Source of the DNA: Elusimicrobiota bacterium
Lineage (GTDB): Bacteria; Elusimicrobiota; Elusimicrobia; UBA1565; UBA9628
Assembly (NCBI GenBank): GCA_028868375.1
Contig: JAGWUP010000010.1
Span: 51,300 to 115,299, forward strand
Direction of reading: 5' to 3'
Length of the DNA: 64,000 bases
Numbering within the stretch: the stretch's first letter is position 1; every line of letters begins with the position of its first letter. Positions 24,563 to 31,437 of this stretch are shown here, one piece after another. A model generated the notes under the pieces. The model ran no database searches and had not been told where the DNA came from. It saw only the letters and a list, made by a program, of their open reading frames with translations. The position numbers and the translations under genes were made by a program.

Positions 24563-24678
24563 TTCTTCTTCCTCTTGGGCGGCGATACCTTGAGTAAGGC
24601 TTCAACCGCCTCTTGAAAGCCCATGCCCGCCAAGCTGACCCTCGGGGCGCGAACCTTTTTCCGCTTTCTTTTAGTCAA
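24559..24678 (-). CDS. Very small basic protein directly after the transposase (39 codons)
   Basis: A TTG start overlaps the transposase stop (TTGA) and the stop overlaps the next ATG (ATGA), so the frame exactly bridges two genes. The product is strongly basic at both ends (TKRKRKKVRAP and PPKRKKK) with a helix GFQEAVEALLKV between. Exact coupling on both sides supports a real coding sequence despite its size. Function unknown; short proteins ending in a similar helix plus Pro/Lys tail are, as I recall, found beside other mobile genes. Confidence 0.5.
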   Translation of the reverse strand: MTKRKRKKVRAPRVSLAGMGFQEAVEALLKVSPPKRKKK

Positions 24679-25622
24679 ATCGCCCCCTGAGTCTGAAGGT
24701 TGCCGTAGACAAGCCGCTTGCCCGGCGTCATCAACAAGGCTTCAACGGCGCGGGCTGTGTCGCTGATCTTGCGCGTGTTCCAGCGGAAGGCGAACTCGCC
24801 GCAATACTGCGCCAAGTGCTGACCGCCGATGTGATGGAACGTCCCCATGATGCCGCGCTTCATCAGCGAGAAGTAAGACTCGACGCTGTTGGTGTGGATG
24901 TTGCCCGGCCTCACGTATTGATAGGCCGTGTGGTTGACTGTGTGATGCCCCTTGGCGAAGTTCTTGCCCACGCCGTAATAGGCATACCAGGAATCCGTGA
25001 TGACCTTGGAGTCCTTGGTCACGTTCTCGTTGATCGCGCCGTGAAGCTGTTCCTTGCCGGTTCGCTTGACCGGGAAGGACTTGACCTTGCCTGAGCGAGA
25101 TACCAAGGCCACAACGGGAATCTTGCGGGTCGTGATGCCACGGCGGCGAACGTCCAGAGGCTTGTTAGCTTGCTTGCCGCCGATATACGTTTCGTCAACC
25201 TCGACCGTCCCGCGCAACTTGCTCTTGACCGGCTCTTGCGTCACGGCGTAGCGCAACCGATGGGCCATGAACCAAGCGGCTTTGTAGGTCACGCCGAGCA
25301 TCCTGTGAAGCTGATGGGCGCTCATGCCCTTCTTCGAGGCCGTCAGGAAGTGAACCGCCATAAGCCACTTATGAAGCGGGATGTGCGAACCCTCGAAGAT
25401 CGTTCCGACGGTGACGGTGAACTGCTTCTTGCAGGAGCGGCAGCGCAGGAGGCCACGGCGTCCGGGCTTAGTAGATCCGGCCTTGGCGACCATTCGGTAA
25501 ATGTCCGTTCCCTTGCAGTGCGGGCAAACTGGACCGTTGGGCCAGAGGGTCTTTTCGAGATATGCTCTCGCGCCGTCCTCGTTGGTCGCCACTTCAGGGA
25601 TTCCCGGCATGTTCTTCTTCAT
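24675..25622 (-). CDS. IS1595-family transposase (ISXO2-like DDE)
   Basis: 315 residues. The N-terminal zinc ribbon has CPHCKG and CRSCKKQF, then a helical region (HQLHRMLGVTYKAAWFMAHRLR). The catalytic domain has VEVDETYIGGK (first Asp), KVITDSWYAY (second Asp) and GNIHTNSVESYFSLMKRG (Asn/Glu block), followed by FRWNTRK. All expected catalytic residues are present, so it should be active. Its promoter overlaps a palindromic operator and the -10 box is six bases from the ATG. It reads into the small passenger genes. Confidence 0.95.
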   Translation of the reverse strand: MKKNMPGIPEVATNEDGARAYLEKTLWPNGPVCPHCKGTDIYRMVAKAGSTKPGRRGLLRCRSCKKQFTVTVGTIFEGSHIPLHKWLMAVHFLTASKKGMSAHQLHRMLGVTYKAAWFMAHRLRYAVTQEPVKSKLRGTVEVDETYIGGKQANKPLDVRRRGITTRKIPVVALVSRSGKVKSFPVKRTGKEQLHGAINENVTKDSKVITDSWYAYYGVGKNFAKGHHTVNHTAYQYVRPGNIHTNSVESYFSLMKRGIMGTFHHIGGQHLAQYCGEFAFRWNTRKISDTARAVEALLMTPGKRLVYGNLQTQGAI

Positions 25623-25628
25623 GGGTAT

Positions 25629-25657
25629 ACTGTAACATAAAGTTACAGTGTTGTCAA
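25629..25657 (-). promoter_or_regulatory. Transposase promoter overlapped by a perfect palindrome
   Basis: On the minus strand TTGACA (25657-25652) and TACAGT (25634-25629) are 17 bases apart. The inverted repeat ACTGTAAC-N5-GTTACAGT (25629-25649) fills most of the spacer and the -10 box, so a bound dimer would block RNA polymerase. Only six bases separate the -10 box from the ATG. Confidence 0.65.
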
Positions 25658-25660
25658 GAC

Positions 25661-26356
25661 CTAAAATGTGATCTTGGCCGCCTCCAGTTTCCTCAGATTC
25701 CCCCTATATAGCCCGATCTCGATCCTAATTACATTCTTAAGGCAGTCGTAATTGATGTCTGGGAATGTGTGCGGAAAAACAGAACTTACCGGTATATCCC
25801 TATCAGGGGCATGAAATAAGAGAGACTGCGCTGCTTGTTTGTCTAGTGTGGTGTGGCCCACTTGCCAACGCGGATCGACGGAGCTAATATTGCACCCGCT
25901 GACCGAGAAGGAAACCGTATAGTCGCTCAACTCTTTTTTGCTACGGCTATACAGAGACAAAGAGAAGGTTCCCGTTTTCTGCATGTCGATAACTGATTTT
26001 TGGCCATGGCCGGGAACTCTCTTACCATTGATTTGAAACCAAAAGTCTGATGAAACAAGATCATGGGGGGATAGGATTAACGGCTGGACGGTGACTCTTG
26101 ATAAGTGTGTCTTCCCAACAATCTCATGATGCGTTCCGGACATGGCCCATACTGGTCCAATTATCATTAGTCCAATGGCCATTCTTTTCACGATCTTGGC
26201 CGTATTCGGAGTGTCGAACCAGGGAGGAGGATTAATTCCGAGCGCGCGTGCCCATTTCCCCAAATTAGACACAGCCTCCTCGGGTGGCACTTGCATAAAT
26301 AGGTTCACACAGAGCCCGAGTAGAAAACAAAGACAACCCCCTGCCACATGGAACAT
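25661..26356 (-). CDS. Membrane protein of unknown function, transposon passenger
   Basis: 231 residues. Two hydrophobic helices lie in the first third (VAGGCLCFLLGLCVNLFMQV and MAIGLMIIGPVWAMSG), and the remaining 150 residues are beta-rich with no further membrane span (FWFQINGKRVPG, YTVSFSVSGCNI, IRIEIGLYRG). No family recognised. It lies upstream of the transposase on the same strand, 38 bases away, inside the transposon. It may be cargo acting at the cell envelope. Confidence 0.6.
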   Translation of the reverse strand: MFHVAGGCLCFLLGLCVNLFMQVPPEEAVSNLGKWARALGINPPPWFDTPNTAKIVKRMAIGLMIIGPVWAMSGTHHEIVGKTHLSRVTVQPLILSPHDLVSSDFWFQINGKRVPGHGQKSVIDMQKTGTFSLSLYSRSKKELSDYTVSFSVSGCNISSVDPRWQVGHTTLDKQAAQSLLFHAPDRDIPVSSVFPHTFPDINYDCLKNVIRIEIGLYRGNLRKLEAAKITF

Positions 26357-26418
26357 ATAGTTCCGAAGATTCTAGCAAAGGGGGTCACAGCCGCACCCCA
26401 AGAAACGGATTTACTGCG

Positions 26419-26441
26419 GTTTTGCGAAAGGGATAATCCCC
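26419..26441 (-). repeat. Right terminal inverted repeat of the transposon
   Basis: 23 bases that exactly match the left end in reverse complement. The repeat ends AATCCCC and is followed at once by the second GACCCGGC (26442-26449). Confidence 0.9.
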
Positions 26442-26449
26442 GACCCGGC
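26442..26449. repeat. Right target-site duplication GACCCGGC
   Basis: Identical to 23624-23631. Removing the element plus one copy restores a continuous GC-rich intergenic sequence. Confidence 0.9.
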
Positions 26450-26481
26450 GGGGCGCTAGCGCTGCCGAGCCCAAAGGCGGC

Positions 26482-26530
26482 TTGACATTGATATGTTAAG
26501 TAGTTATATTAAGTTAACTTATGTTAAGTA
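26482..26530 (+). promoter_or_regulatory. Promoter and operator of the toxin-antitoxin operon
   Basis: TTGACA (26482-26487) and TATATT (26505-26510) are exactly 17 bases apart. The palindrome TAAGTTAACTTA (26510-26521) overlaps the -10 box and start point, and the 11-base word TATGTTAAGTA occurs on both sides (26492-26502 and 26520-26530). This is a typical autoregulatory layout for an antitoxin. The AT-rich sequence stands out against the chromosome. Confidence 0.7.
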
Positions 26531-26814
26531 TGAATAAAAATAAAACACATAAAATAAATAATAAAATCGGGCCAATAACGATACCGATGCTTGCGCGCAT
26601 GCTTGGCGTGAGCCGAGTGGCCGTGTTTCACAAGGTGCGAAACGGTGAAATCAAGGCCAAAAGAATCGGGAGAATCTACGCCATCGATGGCAAGGAGGTG
26701 GCCAAGATCGTCGGCCGGCCGCTGACATCGAGGATCAAAAAAGAAATCGAATCCGCGGTCCGCAAGACGGTCCATGAGTACGGAGAGACGCTCCGCCTGC
26801 TGGGCAAACAATGA
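26521..26814 (+). CDS. Helix-turn-helix antitoxin of a Doc-type toxin-antitoxin pair
   Basis: 97 residues. A MerR/excisionase-type helix-turn-helix (ITIPMLARMLGVSRVAVFHKVRNGEIKA, with RIYAIDGKEV) lies at about 18-60, followed by a charged C-terminal tail (TSRIKKEIESAVRKTVHEYG) that probably wraps the toxin. The ATG at 26521 sits only about ten bases after the -10 box; the ATG at 26530 (fourth residue) is an alternative start. It precedes the toxin with an ATGA overlap. The N terminus is rich in Lys and Asn from AT-rich codons, unlike the chromosome. Confidence 0.8.
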   Translation: MLSMNKNKTHKINNKIGPITIPMLARMLGVSRVAVFHKVRNGEIKAKRIGRIYAIDGKEVAKIVGRPLTSRIKKEIESAVRKTVHEYGETLRLLGKQ

Positions 26815-27293
26815 GGCGCGTCTTGCCCATCACGGTGGCGGACGTCCAATTCATCGCCCACGCCGTGGCTCGAGACCTGATGAATTACGACGAACCCATC
26901 CCGGACTTCGGAACGCGCTACCCGAATACCCTCGAAAGCTGCCTGGCGACCCCCTTCCAAACCTTCGGGCGAAAGGACCTCTATCCCGGCCTCATAAAGA
27001 AGGCCGGCGTCCTTTGTTACCTGATGATCAAGAATCATCCATTCCAAAACGGGAACAAGCGCCTGGCGGTGACGACCACCCTCGTATTCCTCCATCGCAA
27101 CGGAAAGTGGCTCAAGATGGATCCCCGGGCGCTTTACGATTTCACCATGTGGATCGCCCGGAGCTCTCCCGAAGTCAAGCAAGCGGCTCTTCTCGCGCTC
27201 GAGACCGTGCTCAAAAAGCACCTGACCGATTTTAAGAAATTCGGCGCCCGATCGAAAAGCGCAGGGAGCCCCCTCCACAAGCTCTCCGAATGA
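26811..27293 (+). CDS. Doc-like toxin of the Fic/Doc family
   Basis: 160 residues. The active-site loop is HPFQNGNKRLAV, and the N terminus has the Doc pattern ITVADVQFIAHAV followed by RYPNTLESCLATPFQT. Lys in place of the second Gly of canonical Fic (HxFx(D/E)GNGR) is the Doc signature. Doc phosphorylates EF-Tu and stops translation; the same activity is likely but not proven here. The ATG overlaps the antitoxin stop. The C-terminal 30 residues (KKFGARSKSAG) are a basic tail. Confidence 0.87.
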   Translation: MRRVLPITVADVQFIAHAVARDLMNYDEPIPDFGTRYPNTLESCLATPFQTFGRKDLYPGLIKKAGVLCYLMIKNHPFQNGNKRLAVTTTLVFLHRNGKWLKMDPRALYDFTMWIARSSPEVKQAALLALETVLKKHLTDFKKFGARSKSAGSPLHKLSE

Positions 27294-27314
27294 TCGGATG
27301 TGCCACGATAACGA

Positions 27315-28064
27315 ATGGGAACCCCAGAGGATCTTCCAGAAGCAAGGCACTTGGGCCAGCTTGAGTCGTTTGACCCAAAGGCGCTGTTTGCCACTGACGA
27401 AAAGGAACGTGAAGTCTGCGCATTCGTGCTGGCCCTTGCCTTGGCGTTCAACGACATCAAGGACTGCAGGCTAGCGCTTGGAACATTGAATCCCTATTTA
27501 CCTAAAGTCGGTAGCCTCAAAATATCGCCCGCAGCGGGCCAAGGCTTGGGACTGCAGAATCACATCCTTCGCCACTTCTATGCAGTCCTTTCCGAACTGG
27601 TCCTTTTGATAAATAAGAACCCAAAACCACAGGCGGAGCCGGCGTTTCAGAGCGCGATTTCCTCTCTTCACCGAAAAGATCGGGAAATCTGGCGGGAGCT
27701 GACCAATCTGGCGAGTACTGCTCAAAGGACAAACAAGCTGCTGAAGGCTCTTGCAAAGATCCGCAACGAGGTCGCCTCCCACTACTATGGTCTTGAGGGA
27801 CTCATGCGCGGATACGATCATTTTTTCGAAACGTTAGCTCCAAGGGAACACCAAGCATATCTTTCGCGAGGACAAACCGCTGCCGCATCACGCTTCTACT
27901 TCGCGGATGCGGCCGCCCAAGGTCATGTGAGCTTGGAATTACAGGAGCTCCCGCTAAAGGAGCTTACTGAACTGTCTCAGCATATAACGATCGCGCTTTA
28001 TCAGATCGTCACGCGGTTCCTGGAAACTCGTGCAGGAGGCTTTTATAGGGGCGAGGCCGCCTAA
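27315..28064 (+). CDS. Protein of unknown function with a HEPN-like motif
   Basis: 249 residues, all-helical, no signal peptide or membrane span. The sequence LAKIRNEVASHYYG matches the HEPN ribonuclease motif (R, then N, then His six residues after the Arg) at about residue 153. Its helices before and after (REIWRELTNLASTAQRTNKLL; LTELSQHITIALYQIVTRFLE) fit a HEPN bundle. It follows the Doc pair by 21 bases in the low-GC accessory region, a usual place for HEPN toxins and abortive-infection genes. The HEPN call rests on one motif. Confidence 0.6.
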   Translation: MGTPEDLPEARHLGQLESFDPKALFATDEKEREVCAFVLALALAFNDIKDCRLALGTLNPYLPKVGSLKISPAAGQGLGLQNHILRHFYAVLSELVLLINKNPKPQAEPAFQSAISSLHRKDREIWRELTNLASTAQRTNKLLKALAKIRNEVASHYYGLEGLMRGYDHFFETLAPREHQAYLSRGQTAAASRFYFADAAAQGHVSLELQELPLKELTELSQHITIALYQIVTRFLETRAGGFYRGEAA

Positions 28065-28084
28065 CCCCTCCTTAGCGGCCAGCG

Positions 28085-28570
28085 CTAGCGCGCCGGACCG
28101 AAGAGGCGGCGGCGGCCGGTTTGGTCGAGCTCGAAGAAGCTTCCCTCGGCGCTGGCGTAGACGCGGCCGTCGGCGCCGAGCAGGCGGCCTGCGGCCCGCA
28201 CCAGGCGCAAGCGTCGGCCGCGCAATTCGGTCTCCACCAGCATGAGCGAGCCCAGCGGCACCGGACGGCGGAACTGGGTCGTAAGCCTCGCGGTCAGTAC
28301 CGAGAAGCCGGCGTTCCAGGCGGCCGCGCCCAGCGCCTCGTCCAGAGCGGTCAAGATGGAGCCGCCGTGCGCCTGCCCCGGAGCGCCCTCGCAGTGGGCG
28401 CCGAAGAGCGCCAGCGCGACGAAGCTGCCGTCTGGACGGCGGTAGTAGCTTAAGCCCAGGGCCTCGGGATCGCGCGAGACCCCGGTGAAGGGACCGGCCT
28501 CGGCGAAGGGAAAGGGCTCCAGGCGCTTCCAGCCCGCGCCGGGCCACGGCCGGCCGCGGCCCGCTGGCAT
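28085..28570 (-). CDS. PaaI-like hotdog thioesterase
   Basis: 161 residues from the ATG at 28570, which overlaps the preceding stop (ATGA). The hotdog core reads AHCEGAPGQAHGGSILTALDEALGAAAWN, the thioesterase pattern with the HGG turn and acidic residue on the central helix, then LTTQFRRPVPLGSLMLVETEL and GRVYASAEGSFFEL. It probably hydrolyses an acyl-CoA; which one is unknown. It is coupled to the polysaccharide deacetylase gene upstream, with no clear functional link. Confidence 0.8.
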   Translation of the reverse strand: MPAGRGRPWPGAGWKRLEPFPFAEAGPFTGVSRDPEALGLSYYRRPDGSFVALALFGAHCEGAPGQAHGGSILTALDEALGAAAWNAGFSVLTARLTTQFRRPVPLGSLMLVETELRGRRLRLVRAAGRLLGADGRVYASAEGSFFELDQTGRRRLFGPAR

Positions 28571-29349
28571 CAGCGCGCCGCCTGGGAGGCGAAGACCAGC
28601 CTCACGCCCGGCAGGCGCGGGGCCAGCTCGCTTAAGCATTGGAAGGTGCCGCGGTAATAGTGGTGCCCGATCGCCACCGCCAGGCCGCGCCGGCGCGCCA
28701 AGGCCGCCGCCACGCGCAGATAATGCTCGCAAGTCGCCTTGTCCGCGGCGATCGCCGCCACGAGGGCGCTCCCGCCCAGCCTGCGCGCGCGCGCCTCCGC
28801 GTGCCCGTCGAGGAAAATCGAGTTGGACGCGGCCGGTATGCCGGCCGCGCGGGCCTCGGCGTAGGCGACGCTATGCGGGCCGACGCGGCTGTCGAGAAAA
28901 AAGACGCCGCGGGGCTTGAGCAGCTTCATGAAGGCCCGCATCATGGGGCGGTTGGCGGTGGCGCGCAGCGACTGGTGATTGTTCAAGCCCTTGGCGCCGT
29001 GAATCTGAGCGAAGGCCTTCGCCAAGAGCGCCTTCACCTTGGCCAGGTCCGCGGGATCGACATGGCCGGCCGGCAGCGAGAGCGCGAGGTAGCGGTCGAA
29101 CGGGAAATGGATCATCAGCTCGTGGCCGGAGCGCAGGGTCATCCGCGCCGCCTGGCGCGTGCGCGGGGAGACCGGCATCACCGAGAAGGTGATCGGAAAG
29201 CGCAGCGCCATCCAATCGGCGTCCGGCTGGTCCTTGGGGTAGGTCAGCCCGAAGTCGTCGATCACGATCGCCAGCCTGGGCGAGGCCGAAGCCGGGGCCG
29301 GAGCCTTGGCCAGGGCCAGGCCCAGCGGCAGCAGGCAGAGGGCGAGCAT
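28570..29349 (-). CDS. Divergent polysaccharide deacetylase (YibQ-like)
   Basis: 259 residues with an N-terminal signal peptide (cut near ASASP). Family motifs are present in order: LAIVIDDFGLT (metal-site aspartates), ELMIHFPFD, KGLNNHQSLRATANRPMM, VFFLDSRVGPHSVAY and LAVAIGHHYYRGT. The fold is the NodB-like barrel of COG2861. It is expected to act in the periplasm, but the substrate has not been established for the family. The next gene (thioesterase) starts in its stop codon. Confidence 0.88.
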   Translation of the reverse strand: MLALCLLPLGLALAKAPAPASASPRLAIVIDDFGLTYPKDQPDADWMALRFPITFSVMPVSPRTRQAARMTLRSGHELMIHFPFDRYLALSLPAGHVDPADLAKVKALLAKAFAQIHGAKGLNNHQSLRATANRPMMRAFMKLLKPRGVFFLDSRVGPHSVAYAEARAAGIPAASNSIFLDGHAEARARRLGGSALVAAIAADKATCEHYLRVAAALARRRGLAVAIGHHYYRGTFQCLSELAPRLPGVRLVFASQAAR

Positions 29350-29396
29350 GCCGGATTATCGCTTATGCCCGGGCCCCGGCGCCACCGCGGGCGGGG

Positions 29397-29410
29397 TAGG
29401 CCCAAGGACC
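29397..29410 (+). promoter_or_regulatory. TAGGCCCAAGGACC upstream element, copy 3
   Basis: TAGGCCCAAGGACC lies 60 bases before the ATG at 29470 of the exported Ser/Thr kinase. It combines both words (TAGGCCCAAGG and GGACC) that recur before other exported-protein genes in the window. Confidence 0.45.
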
Positions 29411-29469
29411 CAGTCCGTCCGGGCCGACATGCCCTCGTTCAGCCGGGCGAATCAAGACATTCTTAAGGA

Positions 29470-31437
29470 ATGGAAGGACTGGCCGGCCCACTCTTGAGGC
29501 GTCCCGGCATGCTGCTGGCACTTCTGCTGGCCCTGCCGGTCTGCGGCCCGGCGCATGCCGCGGACCGCGGCGCGGCCTTCTCGGTTCATGTCCCGGCGCT
29601 GGGTCGCACGATCGCCGTGCGCGAGCTGCTGCCCGCCGATCCGAGCTTCGTGCGCGCCCTGACGGCGCCGGGTGTACTCCAGCTCAACTATGCCGCTGAT
29701 TTCCCTAGCGAACCGAAAAGCCTCCAGCCCCTGGCGCATTTGCTGGAAGCGGGCTTCGGCATCCGCACCGTCCGGCAGTGGAGAGCCGCGCAAAAAAATT
29801 CCCAAGTTCCTTATCCGCTCTATCATTGGTTTCCGGTGGACGCCCTAGCGCGGCAAACCGCGGCCGCCGCGCGCGCAAGTCCGACCGATGAGGCGGGCGC
29901 CCACCAGCTTGCCTTCGACCTGCTTCAACTCGAAACGTTCTACTCTCATGCAGTGCCGGCAAACACCCGATTGCTCGTCGCCCAAGCCTACCGCCGACTG
30001 CGCGCGGAGCTGGCGGCCCGACATGCGGCGAGACTGGCCGGAGCGCTAGCCCCGATCGACGCGGAAGCGGAGCTCGACCGCGGCTTGCGCGCGTTGGTGG
30101 AGCAGAGCCGACGGGCGGTGGAGCCGCCCAAGGGCTGGCGGCGCCTGGGACAAATCTTGCCAAGCCTGCGGCGTCCCCGCTTTCGAAAGGACATGGCACT
30201 GCAAGCGGCCCTGGCGAGAGCGCCGGGCGGGACAGAGGCCTTCGCTCGCGCCTACAGCGAGGCCCTGGTGGGCGAAAACGTCCCGCTGCTCGCGCCCACT
30301 TCAATCTGGCCCAGGCAGCGAAATGGCACGGCGATACAGGTTCTCTGGGCCGACGATCTGGCGCAAGCCCTGGCCCTCGTAAAGTCCCATCCGAGCGCCC
30401 GCGTCCTGCCCGCCGTAGCGGCTAAGGACGGCGCGGTCGTGCCGTTTGCCGGCTACGGGCAGGCCGACGCCGTGACCCGCCTCTACCAACTGCATGCCGC
30501 GGGACTGCTGCCAGACCGCGCCGCCCCGCCGCCTCCCGCGCCGGCTCCCGCGCCTGCGCCGGCGCCCGCGCCCGCTACAACAACCACGCCTCCCCCAGCC
30601 GCCGGGCCACTGGCGACTGGCTTCACGCTTGCCAGTCCCAAGACGGGGTATGAAATCCTCAAGCCGGCGGGGGAAGGCGGCATGGCCCGAGTCTATCTGG
30701 CCCAGGATCTTGCTACGAATGAGATGGTCGCCCTCAAGGAGTTGGCGCCCGCCGTCGCCAGCGGCCAGGACGCGAACGAGGCCCTGCAGCAGTTCCGCCG
30801 CGAGTTCGACATCCTCGGCTCCCTTAAGCATCCGAATCTTCCCGCTGTCCATGAAGCCTTCCAGTCCGGGGGGCGGCATTTCATCGCCATGGACTACGTG
30901 GCTGGCAAGACTCTGGAGGAACGGCTGGAAGAGCTGCGGCGGCAGGGCAAAACCATGGACTACAAGGAAGCCCTGGGCATCGTCATCCCCCTGCTCAAGG
31001 TGCTGCACTACTTGCACAGCAAGAAGATCATCTACCGCGACGTCAAACCCTCCAACGTCATGCTGGTCCCAGGCCGACAAGGCCATCCAGCCCGCCCCGT
31101 CCTGATCGACTTCGGCATCGCGCGCCGCTATGACTCCGCCAAGGCGTCCGACACGCAAGCCATGGGAACGCCGGGCTTCGCCTCGCCGGAGCATTACGGC
31201 AAGAGCGGCCAGACCGACGCGCGCTCGGACGTCTTCAGCGTCGGGGCCATGCTCCATTACATGCTGACCGGCGATGATCCCGGGAGCAATCCGTTCGCTT
31301 TCACCCCCCTCGGGCCGCGATTTCCGCAAGCGTTGGCGCAAGCCGTCGCAAGAGCCATCGAAATCGACCGGGAAGTTCGCTTCCCCGACGCCAAGGCCAT
31401 GCGCCAAGCGCTGGAAACGGCGCTCAAGGCTCCTTAG
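29470..31437 (+). CDS. Ser/Thr protein kinase with an N-terminal signal peptide
   Basis: 655 residues from the ATG at 29470; the ATG at 29509 is an alternative with a better-spaced GAGG. A signal peptide (RRPGMLLALLLALPVCGPAHAAD) is followed by a unique 320-residue domain, a Pro/Ala linker (about 350-385) and a Hanks-type kinase: GEGGMARVY loop, VALKEL lysine, YRDVKPSN catalytic loop (about 521), DFGIAR, and GFASPEHYG activation segment. The catalytic set looks complete. No membrane helix lies between signal and kinase, so the kinase would be outside the cytoplasm unless the signal stays as an anchor. That topology is unusual because ATP is cytoplasmic. It converges with the PfkB gene (4-base overlap). 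Confidence 0.85.
   Translation: MEGLAGPLLRRPGMLLALLLALPVCGPAHAADRGAAFSVHVPALGRTIAVRELLPADPSFVRALTAPGVLQLNYAADFPSEPKSLQPLAHLLEAGFGIRTVRQWRAAQKNSQVPYPLYHWFPVDALARQTAAAARASPTDEAGAHQLAFDLLQLETFYSHAVPANTRLLVAQAYRRLRAELAARHAARLAGALAPIDAEAELDRGLRALVEQSRRAVEPPKGWRRLGQILPSLRRPRFRKDMALQAALARAPGGTEAFARAYSEALVGENVPLLAPTSIWPRQRNGTAIQVLWADDLAQALALVKSHPSARVLPAVAAKDGAVVPFAGYGQADAVTRLYQLHAAGLLPDRAAPPPPAPAPAPAPAPAPATTTTPPPAAGPLATGFTLASPKTGYEILKPAGEGGMARVYLAQDLATNEMVALKELAPAVASGQDANEALQQFRREFDILGSLKHPNLPAVHEAFQSGGRHFIAMDYVAGKTLEERLEELRRQGKTMDYKEALGIVIPLLKVLHYLHSKKIIYRDVKPSNVMLVPGRQGHPARPVLIDFGIARRYDSAKASDTQAMGTPGFASPEHYGKSGQTDARSDVFSVGAMLHYMLTGDDPGSNPFAFTPLGPRFPQALAQAVARAIEIDREVRFPDAKAMRQALETALKAP

Larger units (their letters stand above)
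23632..26441 (-). mobile_element. Complete IS1595-family transposon with passenger genes (2810 bases)
   Basis: The ends are perfect 23-base inverted repeats starting GGGGATTATCCCTTTCGC (left 23632-23654, right 26419-26441), flanked by the 8-base duplication GACCCGGC. Inside, all on the minus strand, are a 231-residue membrane protein, the IS1595-type transposase, and four small overlapping genes (39, 61, 157 and 89 residues). Base composition is clearly lower in GC than the surrounding chromosome, a sign of transfer. Perfect ends and an intact target duplication indicate recent insertion. It landed about 120 bases upstream of the AAA-M41 gene. Confidence 0.9.

Noticed and set aside
25629..25649. 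GTTACAG/CTGTAAC words as another site for the 8921 response regulator
   Set aside because: Here the words form an inverted repeat with a 5-base gap inside a recent transposon, not 11-base direct repeats, so a different DNA-binding protein is more likely.
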